In this document: positions 24,376 to 36,099 of the stretch, one piece after another
How positions within the stretch are numbered: position 1 is the first letter of the stretch
Layout of the letters: every line of letters begins with the position of its first letter
Source of the DNA: Kalaharituber pfeilii
Lineage: Eukaryota > Ascomycota > Pezizomycetes > Pezizales > Pezizaceae
Length of the DNA stretch: 64,000 nucleotides
Direction of reading: 5' to 3'
NCBI GenBank assembly: GCA_015179045.1
Contig: WHUZ01000123.1
Location: forward strand, 1-64,000
Position numbers and translations under genes: made by a program
The notes under the pieces: model-generated
What the model saw: the letters and a program-made list of their open reading frames with translations, nothing else
Database searches by the model: none
What the model was told of the DNA's origin: nothing

Positions 24376-25077
24376 TTGGTGTAGTTATACATGCCTATCC
24401 AGAGCCCTTGGAAGATAGTCTTATTCCTTCAGACTCAGAGGATAGTGACTGGGAATAAGACGAATTATAGAGTAAAAGCAGTCATGAATCTAATAAGAAG
24501 CTTGAGCCACAACTGGAAGAGAATAAGGTCCAGAGTGAGAAATTAGTATGTTCTAATCATATTCCGATTATACTGAATTTCTAACCGGCTTACTTAATTA
24601 CTTAGGAACAGAGTGATGCCATAGCTAGCTCTGAGGATATAACTCTAGATAAGAGTACGGATGAAGAGAGCAATAGTAATAACAGCAATAGCAGAGCTGG
24701 TGGAAGCTCTGATGGTGCAGAGGGGATGAAGGAGGATAGAAAAGACATTGATTGTAATAAGAATGAAGTTTTTATCCTTATAAAGAATAATTTTAAGAAA
24801 GTTCTAGAGATCTTGAAAGTGCAACATATAGCTCAACCTAAGAGAGGGGAGTAAATAAGGTAACTATATGAAGTTTGATTGCTTACTTTTCAGAAAGGTT
24901 AACTTGATTCAAACTACAGTTTACATTCCCAATATTAGTACTAACATCTCTCATTATCATGCCTCTAGCTATAGTATGAAATATATAGCATCTGTACCAA
25001 AAAACTATAGAGCTATAGCCATTTCATACTTTCTTGTTATAATGAGACTCAATACTTAATGGCAATGCACTTTCATA

Positions 25078-25082
25078 GTATA
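25078..25082. repeat. TRIM target-site duplication (left, GTATA)
   Basis: Pairs with GTACA at 25960-25964. The uninterrupted copy A reads GCACA, so both are that pentamer with CpA-to-TpA changes. Confidence 0.7.
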
Positions 25083-25959
25083 TGTTACGGAGGTGGTAAA
25101 CGCAGAAAGTTACCGTCCACCAGGTCAAAAAGACACTTGATTAGTGATACTTGCTAGTCCTCTGCGTAGCTCATATAGTACTCATTATGCAACTGCGGCG
25201 CCTTTCTGGCTGTCGCATGTCGCTTATGTCACATATGCGTATTTCGTATGCGCTTGCATTTTTCACTTTTCATGTGCTCCACCGGCTGCCCACACTATGG
25301 TCGCGGTGAACCCGTAACAGTACCCTCCCTCTTAAGGCAACTTTTCCGGGTTGCTATATGAGTCTGCCCCTACCCTAGCCGTTATGGATTATCCCATGCA
25401 CTGTGCTACATAACCATTCCGACCAGGATATCAGCCAGGGATCCGATATATCACTTTATCCTTGCTGCTGTCTCAGACACATTGCGCAAGCGCCACCCAT
25501 CACTTGGCATGCCGGGATTACACAGCGTCGCCTAATATCAATATTTCGCCGTCTTATATGGCCTTCCATATTGCTCTTAGCTCTGGCTCTGGCTCGTGGC
25601 TCTCACTCTTTGGCTCTTCGCTCAGGTAAGGTTTTACTTTCTGCGGCTTTAATACTTAATACTTAGGGAATTGGTGAGATAAGTTAAGTATCAAACCAGT
25701 GACCGGTTTATCGCTAGTCAACTGTTACGGAGGTGGTAAACGCAGAAAGTTACCATCCGCTAGGTCAAAAAGACACTTGACTAGCGATACTCGCTAGTCC
25801 TCTGTGTAGCTCATATAGTACTCATTATGCAACTGTGGTGCCTTTCTGGCTGTCGCATGTCACTTACGTCGCATATACGCATTTCGTATACGCTTGCATT
25901 TTTCGCTTTTCACGCGCTCCACCGGTCGCCCACACTACGGTCGCGGTGAACCTGTAACA
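25083..25959 (-). mobile_element. TRIM-like miniature LTR retrotransposon
   Basis: Two 237-bp direct repeats (25083-25319 and 25723-25959) with TGTTACGG...GTAACA ends enclose only 403 bp of non-coding DNA. A minus-strand polypurine tract (AAGAGGGAGGGTAC) abuts the repeat at 25083, so that copy is the 3' LTR. A 5-bp target duplication flanks it. With no gag or pol, it must have been moved in trans. The identical terminal octamers of the gypsy elements here make them candidate helpers (inference). Confidence 0.8.
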
Positions 25960-26114
25960 GTACAATGGCAGTGCACTTTGAAAGCACAATAGCACCACAT
26001 TTTTGAAGCTCAATAGTAGTACAGCTTTGCAATGCAATGGCAGCATACATTTAATATATAGTGGGTATGACCCAATAATATAAGATGAAATGGAATAAAC
26101 TAAATTTAACAGGC

Positions 26115-27642
26115 TTTTTTTTTTTTTCCTTACATAACCCTACTTGTAGCACTTGGCCATAGCAGGGTCTCTGCTTATAGCCTAGAGATAGGCTAAATTA
26201 ACTCTCTACATTCATGGCCCTCATGCACCATTGCTCCTGCTCTCTTAACTTCTAGAACTTGACCCTGTACTCTCCTACCTTCTAGAACTTGACTCCAGTG
26301 AAGAAATTCTCTAAAACATTATACTCCTCCTCATGCTCTGCCTTTCTTTTCTATATCTTTCTCATATTACTCTATCTCTCAAAACCTTCTGAGCAGTTCT
26401 CCTGGCTTATGTATCGGAAAGTGAGATGCTCTCCCGTTTGCACCTCCTCACACCTACACTTATCTAATTCTACCACCCCTAGCTTCTTCAACCACCTAGC
26501 ATACTTTCCTCTCTTTAGGTGTAAGGTAGTGAAATTGGATACTGCTACCCTACTCCACTCCATAACCTTTTCTCCTCTAAAGCTTCTCACTTGTCTCTTT
26601 TTCTTTCTTCATGCCTTCACCCTTTAATACACTCTACTTCTAGTGGCCACTTTCTTCCCCTGTATCACTATCCTCTTCTTTGCCCACTCATCTGCCTTCT
26701 CATTTCTTGCGATTCCAATGTGAGCCTTGACTCACATCAGCTTCGTATCTCCTACCTTCTTCTTCCTTCTCACTACCGTATCCACTACTCTTCTCATATT
26801 CTTGGTCTTTCCCTTTCCCTTCTTGCTGGGCTTCTGAATTGCTATGACAGCAGCTTCTGAGTCTAAGCTAACCAGGACCAGTACATCCTCCAGTACACCC
26901 TTTAGTGCCCTTCTCACCCCCCTTACCTCCCCATCAAAAACTGTCACTATTTTCTATACTACCTCTGCTACCACTGCTAATCTCCCCCATACTCTTGCTC
27001 CCACCTTGCTATCCTCAATCTTGCTACCATCCAAAAAAAGGACCACCCTCTCTTTTCCGGCTTCCTCAACTGAGGTCTTCCACTCCTCCTTTCCCTCCTT
27101 CTTTCTTCCCAGTCTTTCTGTAGTCTCTACCTCTATCTTCTCATACCTACTCCTTACAAGATCTCCACCTCCTCCGTGAACCTCACCCACTAACCTTGCC
27201 AGCAGTCTAGCACTGCTTTATCCCCATCAATTTGGCTACCACCCACTGCACCCCCCAGTCTCTCCAGTTTCTCACCTCCTCTTCTCTCTCCTTACTTCCC
27301 ATCCTGAAGTCACTTGTACAAAGCTCCACTAGCTCTAATGGCACCTTCACCTCCCGTATGATCACTCTCAGTTGCATACTATCCAGGACTATCTCCACAT
27401 CTTCCACTCCGTAAACTGCATTTACCTCTTCCACCCTGGCATCTCTCCCCCCTTCAGCTGCTCTCTTTAAAACTTGTAGCTGTAATTGCTTCATCTCCTT
27501 CCACTCCTTCTAGCCTCTTCACTCAACCTCACTCCCCTACATCACTATCGTCCTCACTATCCCTGTGTATGCCTGCCATCAGCTGCATGGTAATATCTCC
27601 CAGTCCTGGTTTCCCAGTCTTGAGAGTGCTCTCACTAGCCTC
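26115..27642 (-). mobile_element. LINE copy 3, cut by an LTR retroelement
   Basis: Homologous to copy 2 from its T run (26115-26127) through the cysteine cluster, RNase H (LVSLDSEAAV region near 26860) and part of the region before it. The match ends at 27642 exactly where the chromovirus LTR starts. The continuation expected from copy 2 (CTCACCCTACTCAGCC) is not present on the far side of the LTR elements. Confidence 0.85.
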
Positions 27643-28285
27643 TGTTATGGGGTACGTTGAGGGTAAGCCGTTTACTAAATAACTAAGTACAACATGAAAT
27701 ATAATTAAATATAAGTCATGGAAAATAAAGTAGTTAAGGTAGTAAGAAAGCTTTATATTTGTTAGGGCTGAGTTCTGGGTCCTTGCCGTTCTAACTTCGG
27801 AGGTCAGACTTCTTATTTATACAAAATATAATTCTTCAAAGCTATTAACAAATTCAGCTTGAACGGAATCCGGAGATCAAGCCAGACCCTGAAAAATGCC
27901 AAGTGACAGCCTTTCTTTTTGACTAACCCTTACAATAAATCCTAAGATAACAAATACGAGAACTTGAAACTTCTAATGCAAGCCTCTATCTAAAAATACT
28001 ATTATAACTCCAATTGCTATGCAAAGACCAATAGCAAAGAAAAGATAAGAAAAGGTTATCATACAAGTAAAGAATTAGTACAACAGGAACTACTGGAAGA
28101 GTTAGTAACCAAGATTTCTAATCTTAGTAGCTACTTACTTCTTAACCAAGAAAGCTCCACTACTACTAGCTTGACTAGTATTGGGTTAGCTAAACACTCG
28201 ACTAGCGGGCCTTATAGTTGGTAGTACCTTTTGACAACACTTAGTAAGACGGTGTTATAGCATGAGAATAATTATGCCTGTAACA
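27643..28285 (-). repeat. LTR 1 (3' LTR) of the chromovirus
   Basis: 643 bp, with ends TGTTATGG and GTAACA. It is followed by the polypurine tract (minus-strand AAGAAGGGGAGTAC), which marks it as the 3' LTR. It is more diverged than LTR 2 and LTR 3, mostly by transitions. Confidence 0.9.
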
Positions 28286-31200
28286 GTACTCCCCTTCTTA
28301 GAGCATACATCCCGAGTGCCTGTTAGCTATTACTCTTTAATCTCTTAAAAGAATATAAGCTAGACAGCTTAGCGTCGGTAGATCTCTTACCTTGACCTTA
28401 GCAAGTGGTTTGCCGTGATTATACTCAAGGTAATATTCTGTGATGTCCTGACTATAGGCTGTGCCTCAATTAGTCTTTGACATGAAGGTATTTGGTAAGA
28501 GCTTTACCACTTTATCATAAGACATACTACTATATTCGTAGTGTCTTGACCCCTTAAACACTTTTTCATTTGATATCTTGGCGTATATCTAGAATAAGTA
28601 TTAATACTTTACGAACTTAAGTTCGTAGGTTAGGTCCATGCCGTACCTTTATAACAGATATATCTGCACTCTAGGTTGGTAACTTGACTGCATTTCTAAC
28701 TTCTCTTTCTCTTTGTTCCTCATTGCCCTGATTCGGCTTGTTTTTCTTTATCAGGGTATCGTTCGTGGAATTCTTTAAGTGTGTCCACCGGTAATCCATC
28801 ATCCATTAGTAATTTGCCTAGGCTTTCCCATGTTACCTCCTCGGGCCCATAACCTTCCCATTGCACAAGGTACTCTAGTGTCTTCTTGGTACCGTTGTAT
28901 CGTACGTCGGTGATGGAGGCTATGAGGTATTCTTCCTCGCCTTCTTACATTAGTGGGGACGGTTGGTGGGTAGAGGGTTGAGAGCGGATGTTTTGAACGG
29001 TTCGAGCAGTGAAACGTAAAAGACAGGGTGTATCTTTAAGTTGTATAGTAACTTAAGCTTGAAGAAACATTTGCCTATTGCTTTTTCGATAGTGAAGGGT
29101 CCGATCAACTTAGTGTCGAGTTTCTTGGAAGGTCTTTTTGTCGGAATGTTTTTGGCATTAAGCATGACTTTGTCTCCTTCCTTGAAGTTTGGCTGTGGGG
29201 CGTGATGTTGGTCGTACCACTTAGCCGCTCGTTCGATTGATTTGTTCAGTTCCTTGCGAATCCGTTCCCATTCTCCTGTGAGTTCTCCCGAGAGTACGTT
29301 GAGAGCCTCTTCCTCATTGATGGTATCAACAAGGGGGTGAAAGCCGTAGTTGGCGAAGAAAGGTGAGGTCTTGGTGGAGCTATGTTGTGCGTTATTGTAT
29401 GCGAACTCTGCGAGGGTAAGAGTTGGTTCCAATTGTCCTGGTGGTAGGTGACATAGTTACGGAGGTACCCTTCGAGGGTTTGGTTGACTCTTTCAGTTTG
29501 TCCATCGGTTTCCGGGTGTGCAGTTGTACTCATGTTTAAGTTGACTTTGAGTTTCTTCATGAGCTCCTGCCAGAAGTTCGAAGTAAACTTCGGATCTCGG
29601 TCCGATATAATGGTTTTCGGTAAGCCGTGGAGTCGCCATATTTCTCGAAGGAAGGTAGTTGCTAATTGTTCTGCGGATTGTTCTGCTAGAGGATGAAGTG
29701 AGCCATCTTAGTGAACCTATCCACTACTACCCATATTTGTGTGAAGCCGTCTGAAGGAGGGAGTTCGGTAATGAAGTCCATACTGATAGAGGACCATGGT
29801 TGGTATGGTATCTCATGTGGGTGAAGGAGGCCGTATTTCTTGTGTCTTCGTGCCTTGTTCCTTTGGCATTCCAAGCATGCGCCGATGTATTCCGTGATAT
29901 CGTTGTGAGCATTAGGCCAATAGAAGTCCCTGCCGATAAGTTCTGTGGTTTTTTCGATTCCGAGGTGGCCGGCGAGGGGATGATCATGTTTTGCTTGAAG
30001 TATTTCTTGTCTAAGGGCCGTTGGGTCACAAACCGGTTGTTGTGTAGGACTAGTTCATCATGGATACTGAATCATTTGTCGACGTTATCGTTCTTCTGCT
30101 GGATGCGTTCCTCAAGTTGAGTATACCATTTGTCCTTTTTCCCTTCTTCGATTAGCTTGTTCCTCCATTCGTCAGTTAGTGCTACCACTTTCAGAGCTTT
30201 TATTGTTCTTGCAGCCAAAATTTCTTCCTCTTCCTGCCATGTTCCTTCTTCCCAGAACTTAGTTTCTTGCTGATCTCGCTGTCCACTCCCCTTCTTAAGG
30301 GCGTGGTCACCACGTCTGGATAAAGCGTCAGCTTTAGTATTTGCTTTTCCTTTTCGGTATATGATTGTGTAGTCAAACGGGGCGAGTTTTTCTGCCCATC
30401 GTGCTTGACGGCGAGATAGCTTCTTGATGGTGTTGAAGATCCGGAGGTTGTCGTGGTCGGTATACACTTTGATACTGTGTTTGGTACCTTCACAGTACTC
30501 TCTCCAGGTATCTGTCATACATTCTACCACAGCCAGCATCTCTTTATCAAAGATGTCGTAATTGATTTCGGCTGGGGTGAATTTCCGGGAATGGAATGCA
30601 ACTGGGTGTAGTTTGCCATTTTCTTGCTTCTGACTTAGGATCCCTCCAAGTGCGAAGTCGCTTGCATCCGTTTCCAGAATGATTTCGTGTTCTGGGTGGT
30701 AGTGTGCTAGAATCGGAGCAGTCGTGAAAGCTTCCTTAAGTTGTTGGAAAGCTTCCTCTTGCGGAGGTCCCCAGACTAGCTTTGCCTCTTTATTGAGTAG
30801 TCGAGTTAGAGGTAAGCATATCTTACTGTAGTCCTTAATGAAGCGTCGGTAGAAGTTAGCAAACCCTAGGAAGGATTGTATATCTGTCTTCAAGTTGGAG
30901 TGTTCATTAGTACAGGGGTCTTCCAATCAAGGATAGCCTGGATTTTATCGGTGGACATCGAGATTCCTTTCCCCGAGATGTGATAACCCAAAAATTCAAC
31001 TTCCTCCACGCACCACTCGCATTTTTCCTCTTGTATAGCCAAACCATTTTCCTGTAGCCTGCGCAACACCTCTTCCAGGATTGTATTATGTTCTTCTAGG
31101 GTTTCGGCATATATTAGTAGGTCGTCGATGTATGCCAGTAAACCCTGATCGATCATGTCTTTGAAGATTTCATTCATGAACTCCTGGAAGGTTGCTGGTG

Positions 31201-34200
31201 CATTGCAGAGTCCGAATGGCATAACTGTGTATTCGTAGTGGCCGTACCGAGTCCTAAAGGCTGTCTTCCACTCATCCCCTTTGGCAATTCGTACCAAGTT
31301 GTATCCGTTCTTTAAGTCAAGGGCGGTGAAGTATTTGCCCTTGCGGAGTCGGTCTCGGAGTTCTGCCATTAGTGGGAGGGGTAGCGGTTCTTGATAGTGA
31401 TTCGGTTAAGGCCCCTATAGTCGACACACATGCGGAGTTTGCCATTCTTTTTTGGGACGAACAGGATAGGTGCACCTGCCGGGGATTGTGAGGGTCGGAT
31501 CTTTCCTTCTTTTAACATCTGTTCGATATATTCTTTAAGGATTTCCAATTCCTTCTCACTTAATCGGTAAATAGGTCCCCATGGAGGTTGTTGTCCTTCT
31601 TGTAGAGGTATGCGATGGTCGTATGATCGGTGCGGGGGTAGTTTTGCTGCTGTCTCGGGGTCGAAAACTTTCGGGAATTTCTTCTTCCATGCTGCTAGGT
31701 CAAAGGTTACCTCCTTGCCAGCTTTCGTTTGGTAAATGCGCACTTGGGGTGTCTTCCTTCCCACAATACGCAAGTACCCTCCAAAGAACACTTGCCCTGC
31801 TTGCCATTCTTCAGTCGTGTACAGTTCCTCCGCTTCGCAAAGTTCAAAGCGCCTAGCCTTGATATGTTCCGAGCATTTGGCATGATTTAGTTCGACATAG
31901 CCTGAGTCCCAATCAATGTATGGCTGGTGACTAGCCAGCCAGGTCATAGATAACAATGCATCGTAGTCATGACCTCCATCGCCCATATCGAAATCGATTA
32001 GCTCCTTATGAACCTTCCCGGTATCATCGATGAGGGTCATTTGGAGTTTCGGGGTATATTCGGTTCCGGTATTGGGTAGAAGTACTCCACGGCTCCTCTG
32101 ATCTTGATGGGGAATTTTCTTTTGATGCGTGGGACTGGTAGTTTGTTGGCGAGCATTGTTGTTTCTGCTCCAGCGTCGATACATGCCCTAATCATTATGG
32201 ATTTCTGGACACCATCTTCTTTCCATTTTAGCTCGGCCTTGCGGATGATTGATTTCTTTGCCGGAGGTCCTTCGAGGATTGGAGGAGGAGTGAGGCCAAC
32301 TGGAGGATTAGGAGGAGGGGCAGATACTTCGTTGGCTAAGATCTGCCTCTCTAGTTTTCCGACTCGGATTCGTCGAGAGTGGTGATGCGGGATGCTAAGC
32401 TGCGAGCCTGCGTCCCAGCCGAGTCTCCTTTGTTTTCTTGTTTAATCTTCCTTACCTCCTTTTTGTCCTCCTTCTTATCGTCATCTCTCTTCCTCTTATT
32501 ACCCGACTGATTAGTTTGCTGGGTCATCTTCCATTCCTTCACTATCTCCGTAGCCACGCACTTGCTGAAAGTGTGGCCTTTTCTTCCACAGCGAGAGCAT
32601 TTCCCATCGGCCTTCCATTTGGCACTGAGTTCCTTGGAGGATCCGGGGAGGTATGGGTTGGGCTTAGAGGTCGTAGATTCCACACTGTCCTTCTTCTTGT
32701 CCACAGATTGTTTCCCCTTTGAATGGCCACTAGGTTTGTTACCACCACTGTGACCCACAACTTGCGTTGTTCGCTCGTCCCGCATGCCAACCGCTATTAC
32801 GCGTTTGCACCAGTCATCAAGCGATTCATTGGGTATTCCTGGCTGCATGAGGAAGAATTGGGCAATGTTTCTTTTCAACCCTTTGACCACCTTGTCCTTG
32901 AACGTTTTATCGTCGTAATTGGCGAGGTGGTTCATTTTCTTCATGGCGTTGATATAGTCCATGATTTTGCCCTTCTGCGTGTAGGTGTCGAGTTTATCTC
33001 GCATTTGCTGCTCTTGCATGTGGATTCCCATTCCTTCTGCCAAATCGTCCATCCATTTCTCCAATGTGGTATCTCTCCGAGCCCCCGGACCCATGTACAT
33101 ATGTTTGTTTTGGCTATGCCATTCTGCTGCCTCCTTGGTTAGAGATCGGGATGCATACAGAATTTTGGTATCTTCTTCAGCAAAGGTTCGGCGGTGCTCT
33201 CGGAGGTATACTAAGTCCATTACTTCGGACTTCCATACTTGTAGTCCATCCAGGTTGCCATCCCAAGTTCTTAGAGTCGGGAGGCGGGCGAATGGGATGT
33301 ACTGGCCAGTGGGTTCGGGTTCAGGTGAATCCCATCGTCTGGTTTCGTGTCTGGCTTTCTTTCTTGGAGGAGGAGATGGTGCTGGTCGGATGGAGAGGAC
33401 GGTGGTCACGGTTCGTACCGGAGATGGTGTTCTAGTTGGCGGTCGAGATGGGGGGAGTGCGACCTCAAGGGCTGCTACTTTGTCTTGCAGTTCCTTGTTC
33501 TGGTTCTTGAGGGAGGTGATTTCTGCTTCCAAGACTGTTATCTGTCCTTGACCGGCTCTAATAACGCCTTCTTGGGCTGTGATTTTTTCTTCCAGCCCTC
33601 TTTTCTCGGTCTTTTCTTTGTCAAGGAGAATTTTAGTGTCCTGTAATTGAGACTCCAAGGCTGCGACCATTAATCTTTTCTCGTCTAGGGACTTGATAAT
33701 AGTAGCATTCGCATCCTTGGTATACTCCCTTTCTAGGTTCTGAACCTTCTCCTTTGTTTCCGCTTCCCACTTAAGTTTAGCAGCCTCCATTTCGAGTCGG
33801 TAGTTCTCCGCTGCTGCTAGGACTGTTGCCTCGTGTTCAGCTTTTTCCTTGGTTAACTGTTCTCGAAGCTTGGTTTCCCAAGCTTGGGCGTCAGCTTGGA
33901 TTTGTGCTTCGTAACGTTGCTTGTACTTGTTGGCGTCAGCCCTGAGTTGATTCTGAAGATCGATGAATTGCTGTTTGACGAATTCGACTTCTAGCTCCTC
34001 TTTTCGGTCTATGTCCATTTCCACCGGTAACGATTCCGGGAAAGGACGAGCTATCTCCGTTCGAGCTTTCTCGATTTCTTCGGCTATGGTTTCCCTAAGC
34101 TGTGAACTTATATTCCAAGCCCATGTGTTAAACTGGGAGATTAGCGCATTAACATGGCCCGGGTCTACCGCCTGTAGGATGGGGAGTAGGAGAGTGATCT

Positions 34201-34462
34201 TCTCTTGTCTTTGAAGAACTAGTAGGTCTAATCGCTTTTGTTGGACTTCAATCCAATCTAGTTCTCTGGCATCCTCAATGCGCATTTGGTGCATATAGGA
34301 TTTTGTCCGCGGCCGAAGTCCTGGCCTCGGTGTGGTGGTGAGAGCTGACTGCGCGGCTTCAGCGCTGAGTGAAGAGTCCACTTCATCTTTGGATCTCCAT
34401 AAGATCAGTTCGTTCCCAGCGGTCAAGAGTTTTGGGAGTTCAGGGAAGTCGTGGGATGCCAT
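28286..34462 (-). mobile_element. Ty3/gypsy chromovirus internal region (gag-pol, broken)
   Basis: Minus strand, 5' to 3'. gag (next entry) is followed by an aspartic protease with [11 protein letters not shown] (about 32155-32190) and a LLSMTWL segment. Then comes reverse transcriptase with YIDD at 31121-31132 and MPFGLCNAPATFQ, and RNase H (ETDASDFALGG, about 30635-30670; YTDHDNL). Integrase follows with an HHCC-like zinc region (about 29860-29990), the catalytic SMDFITELP (about 29760-29785), a C-terminal KLIGPF module, and a chromodomain with EYLVQWEGYGPEEVTWES (about 28840-28900). Frameshifts near 31369, 30910, 30072 and 28950 and stops in the integrase make it inactive. The chromodomain places it among the chromoviruses, which typically target heterochromatin. 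Confidence 0.92.
32351..34462 (-). CDS. Chromovirus Gag polyprotein, 703 residues
   Basis: An uninterrupted reading frame starting MASHDFPELPKL, ~48 nt downstream of LTR 2 on the minus strand. Residues about 60-330 are charged and heptad-rich, including long stretches of Glu/Lys/Ala/Gln that should form a coiled coil, followed by a basic proline-rich linker (about 340-380). A Gag capsid-like region follows (LDGLQVWKSEVMDLVYL onward, about 400-560), then a CCHC zinc knuckle (CSRCGRKGHTFSKC, about 625-640) that binds RNA, and a lysine/glutamate-rich tail. The frame overlaps the protease region in another frame. A long N-terminal coiled coil is unusual for gypsy Gag. It is the best-preserved ORF of the element, although pol is broken. 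Confidence 0.82.
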   Translation of the reverse strand: MASHDFPELPKLLTAGNELILWRSKDEVDSSLSAEAAQSALTTTPRPGLRPRTKSYMHQMRIEDARELDWIEVQQKRLDLLVLQRQEKITLLLPILQAVDPGHVNALISQFNTWAWNISSQLRETIAEEIEKARTEIARPFPESLPVEMDIDRKEELEVEFVKQQFIDLQNQLRADANKYKQRYEAQIQADAQAWETKLREQLTKEKAEHEATVLAAAENYRLEMEAAKLKWEAETKEKVQNLEREYTKDANATIIKSLDEKRLMVAALESQLQDTKILLDKEKTEKRGLEEKITAQEGVIRAGQGQITVLEAEITSLKNQNKELQDKVAALEVALPPSRPPTRTPSPVRTVTTVLSIRPAPSPPPRKKARHETRRWDSPEPEPTGQYIPFARLPTLRTWDGNLDGLQVWKSEVMDLVYLREHRRTFAEEDTKILYASRSLTKEAAEWHSQNKHMYMGPGARRDTTLEKWMDDLAEGMGIHMQEQQMRDKLDTYTQKGKIMDYINAMKKMNHLANYDDKTFKDKVVKGLKRNIAQFFLMQPGIPNESLDDWCKRVIAVGMRDERTTQVVGHSGGNKPSGHSKGKQSVDKKKDSVESTTSKPNPYLPGSSKELSAKWKADGKCSRCGRKGHTFSKCVATEIVKEWKMTQQTNQSGNKRKRDDDKKEDKKEVRKIKQENKGDSAGTQARSLASRITTLDESESEN

Positions 34463-34510
34463 TCTTGGTTATTTGTGAGGTTGTGGCGAAACGAGACCTA
34501 ACAAATATAG

Positions 34511-35148
34511 TGTTACGGGGTACGTTGAGGGTAAGCCGTTTACTAAATAACTAAGTGCAACGTGAAATATAATTAAATATAAGTCACGGAAAATAAAGTA
34601 GTTAAGGTAGTAAGAAAGCTTTATATTTGTTAGGGTTGAGTTCCGGGTCCTTGCCCTTCTAACTCCGGTGGGTCAGGCTTCTATTTATACAAAATGTAGT
34701 TCTTCAAAGCTGTTAACAAATTCAGCTTGAACGGATTCTGGGGATCAAGCCAGACCCCGAAAAATGCCAAGTGACAGCCTTTCTTTTTGACCAACCCGTA
34801 CAATAAATTCTAGGACAACAAATACGAGAACTTGAAACCTCTAATGCAAGCCTCTGTCTAAAAATACCATCATAACTCCGATCCCTATGCAAAGACTGAT
34901 GATATAAGAAAATAAGAAAAGGTTATCGTACAACGAATAGTACAACAGGAGCTGCCGGAAGAGTTAGTAACCAAGATTGCTAATCTTAGTAGTTACTTAC
35001 TTCTTAACCGGAGAAGTCCCACTACCACGGACCTGACTAGTATCGGGTTAGCTAAACTTCCGACTGGTAGGCTTTATAGTTGGTAGTACCTTTTGACGAC
35101 ACTTAAACAAGACGGTGTTATAGCATGAGAACGGTTATGCCTGTAACA
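34511..35148 (-). repeat. LTR 2 of the chromovirus
   Basis: 638 bp, TGTTACGG...GTAACA. On the minus strand it is followed by the leader (CTATATTTGTTAGGTCTCG) and the gag start, so it acts as the 5' LTR of the long internal region. Confidence 0.92.
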
Positions 35149-36051
35149 AATAGCGTCTTCTTAGGATAGGATTTTTCCTTCTAGATCCTTCTGCTCGTCC
35201 TTCTGCTTGTCGAGGAGGATTCTGGCGTCCTGTAGTTGAGACTCCAAGGCGGCAACTATGGCTCTTTTCTCGTCTAAGGCCTTGATAATAGTAGCATTAG
35301 CATCCTTGGTGTACTACTGCTCTAGGTTCCATATCTTTTTCGTGGTATCTGCCTCCCACTTAAGTTTGGCAGTCTCCATTTTGAGTCGGTACTTCTCGGC
35401 GGCGGCTAAGACTGTTGCTTCGTGATCGGCTTTTTCCTTCCCTAGCTGTTCCCGAAGCTTGGTTTCCCAAGCTTGGGCTTCGGCTTGGATTTGTGCTTCA
35501 TAACATTGCTTGTACTTGTTAGCATCATGCTTGAGCTGCTGTTGGAGATTGATGAATTCCTGTTTTAGGAATTCGGCTTCTAATTCTTCTTTTCGGTCAA
35601 CGTCTATTGCTACCGGTAGTTCTGTTGGTAGTGGGCGGCTTATCTCGCTTTGGGTTTTTTCGAGCTCATCTGCTATATCTTCTTTAAGCTGTGAAACTAA
35701 ATTCCACGCCCATGAGGAGAATTGTGCTATTAGTGAGCTGACATGTCCCGGATTCACTGCCTCTAAGATAGGAATCAGAAGGGTAAGCTTCTCTTGTCTC
35801 TGTAGGATCAATTGATCCACGCGGCTTTGGTGGATCTGAATCCAATTTAGTTCTTGAGTGTCCTCAATGCGCAATTGCTGGGACTGAGACTTTGTTCAAG
35901 GCCGGAGTCCTAGTCTTGGAGTGGTGGTGAGGGCCGATTGTGCTGCTTCTGCACTGGAATCCGAATCCACTTCATCTTTAGATCTCCAATAGACTAGTTC
36001 ATTCCCAGCAGTCAATAGCTTGGGAATCACAGGGAAGTTGTAGGACGCCAT
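35149..36051 (-). pseudogene. Second, truncated copy of chromovirus gag
   Basis: Minus-strand gag start MASYNFPVIPKLLTAGNEL, homologous to the start of the full gag at 34462, with its own leader from LTR 3. It carries a stop near residue 54 and stays similar through the coiled-coil region (open frame 35314-35874). It ends at 35149, immediately against the outer end of LTR 2. The zinc knuckle and everything downstream are missing. Confidence 0.85.
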
Positions 36052-36099
36052 TGTTGGTTATTTGTGAGGTTGTGGTGAAACGAGACCCAACAAATATAG

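Larger units (their letters stand above)
24378..27642. repeat. Segmental duplication, copy B (transition-rich)
   Basis: Same order as 17690-21268, but with many C-to-T and G-to-A differences relative to copy A. Examples are CACAGCACA in A against CATAGTATA in B, and CACCTGTGCC against CATCTGTACC. It is interrupted by a TRIM element and ends abruptly at an LTR. Confidence 0.8.

Noticed and set aside
27643..28285. Solo LTR
   Set aside because: It has a polypurine tract and internal region next to it, so it is the 3' LTR of the chromovirus.
32985..33551. 188-codon plus ORF inside the chromovirus
   Set aside because: Opposite to the intact Gag frame; no domain and a biased codon shadow.
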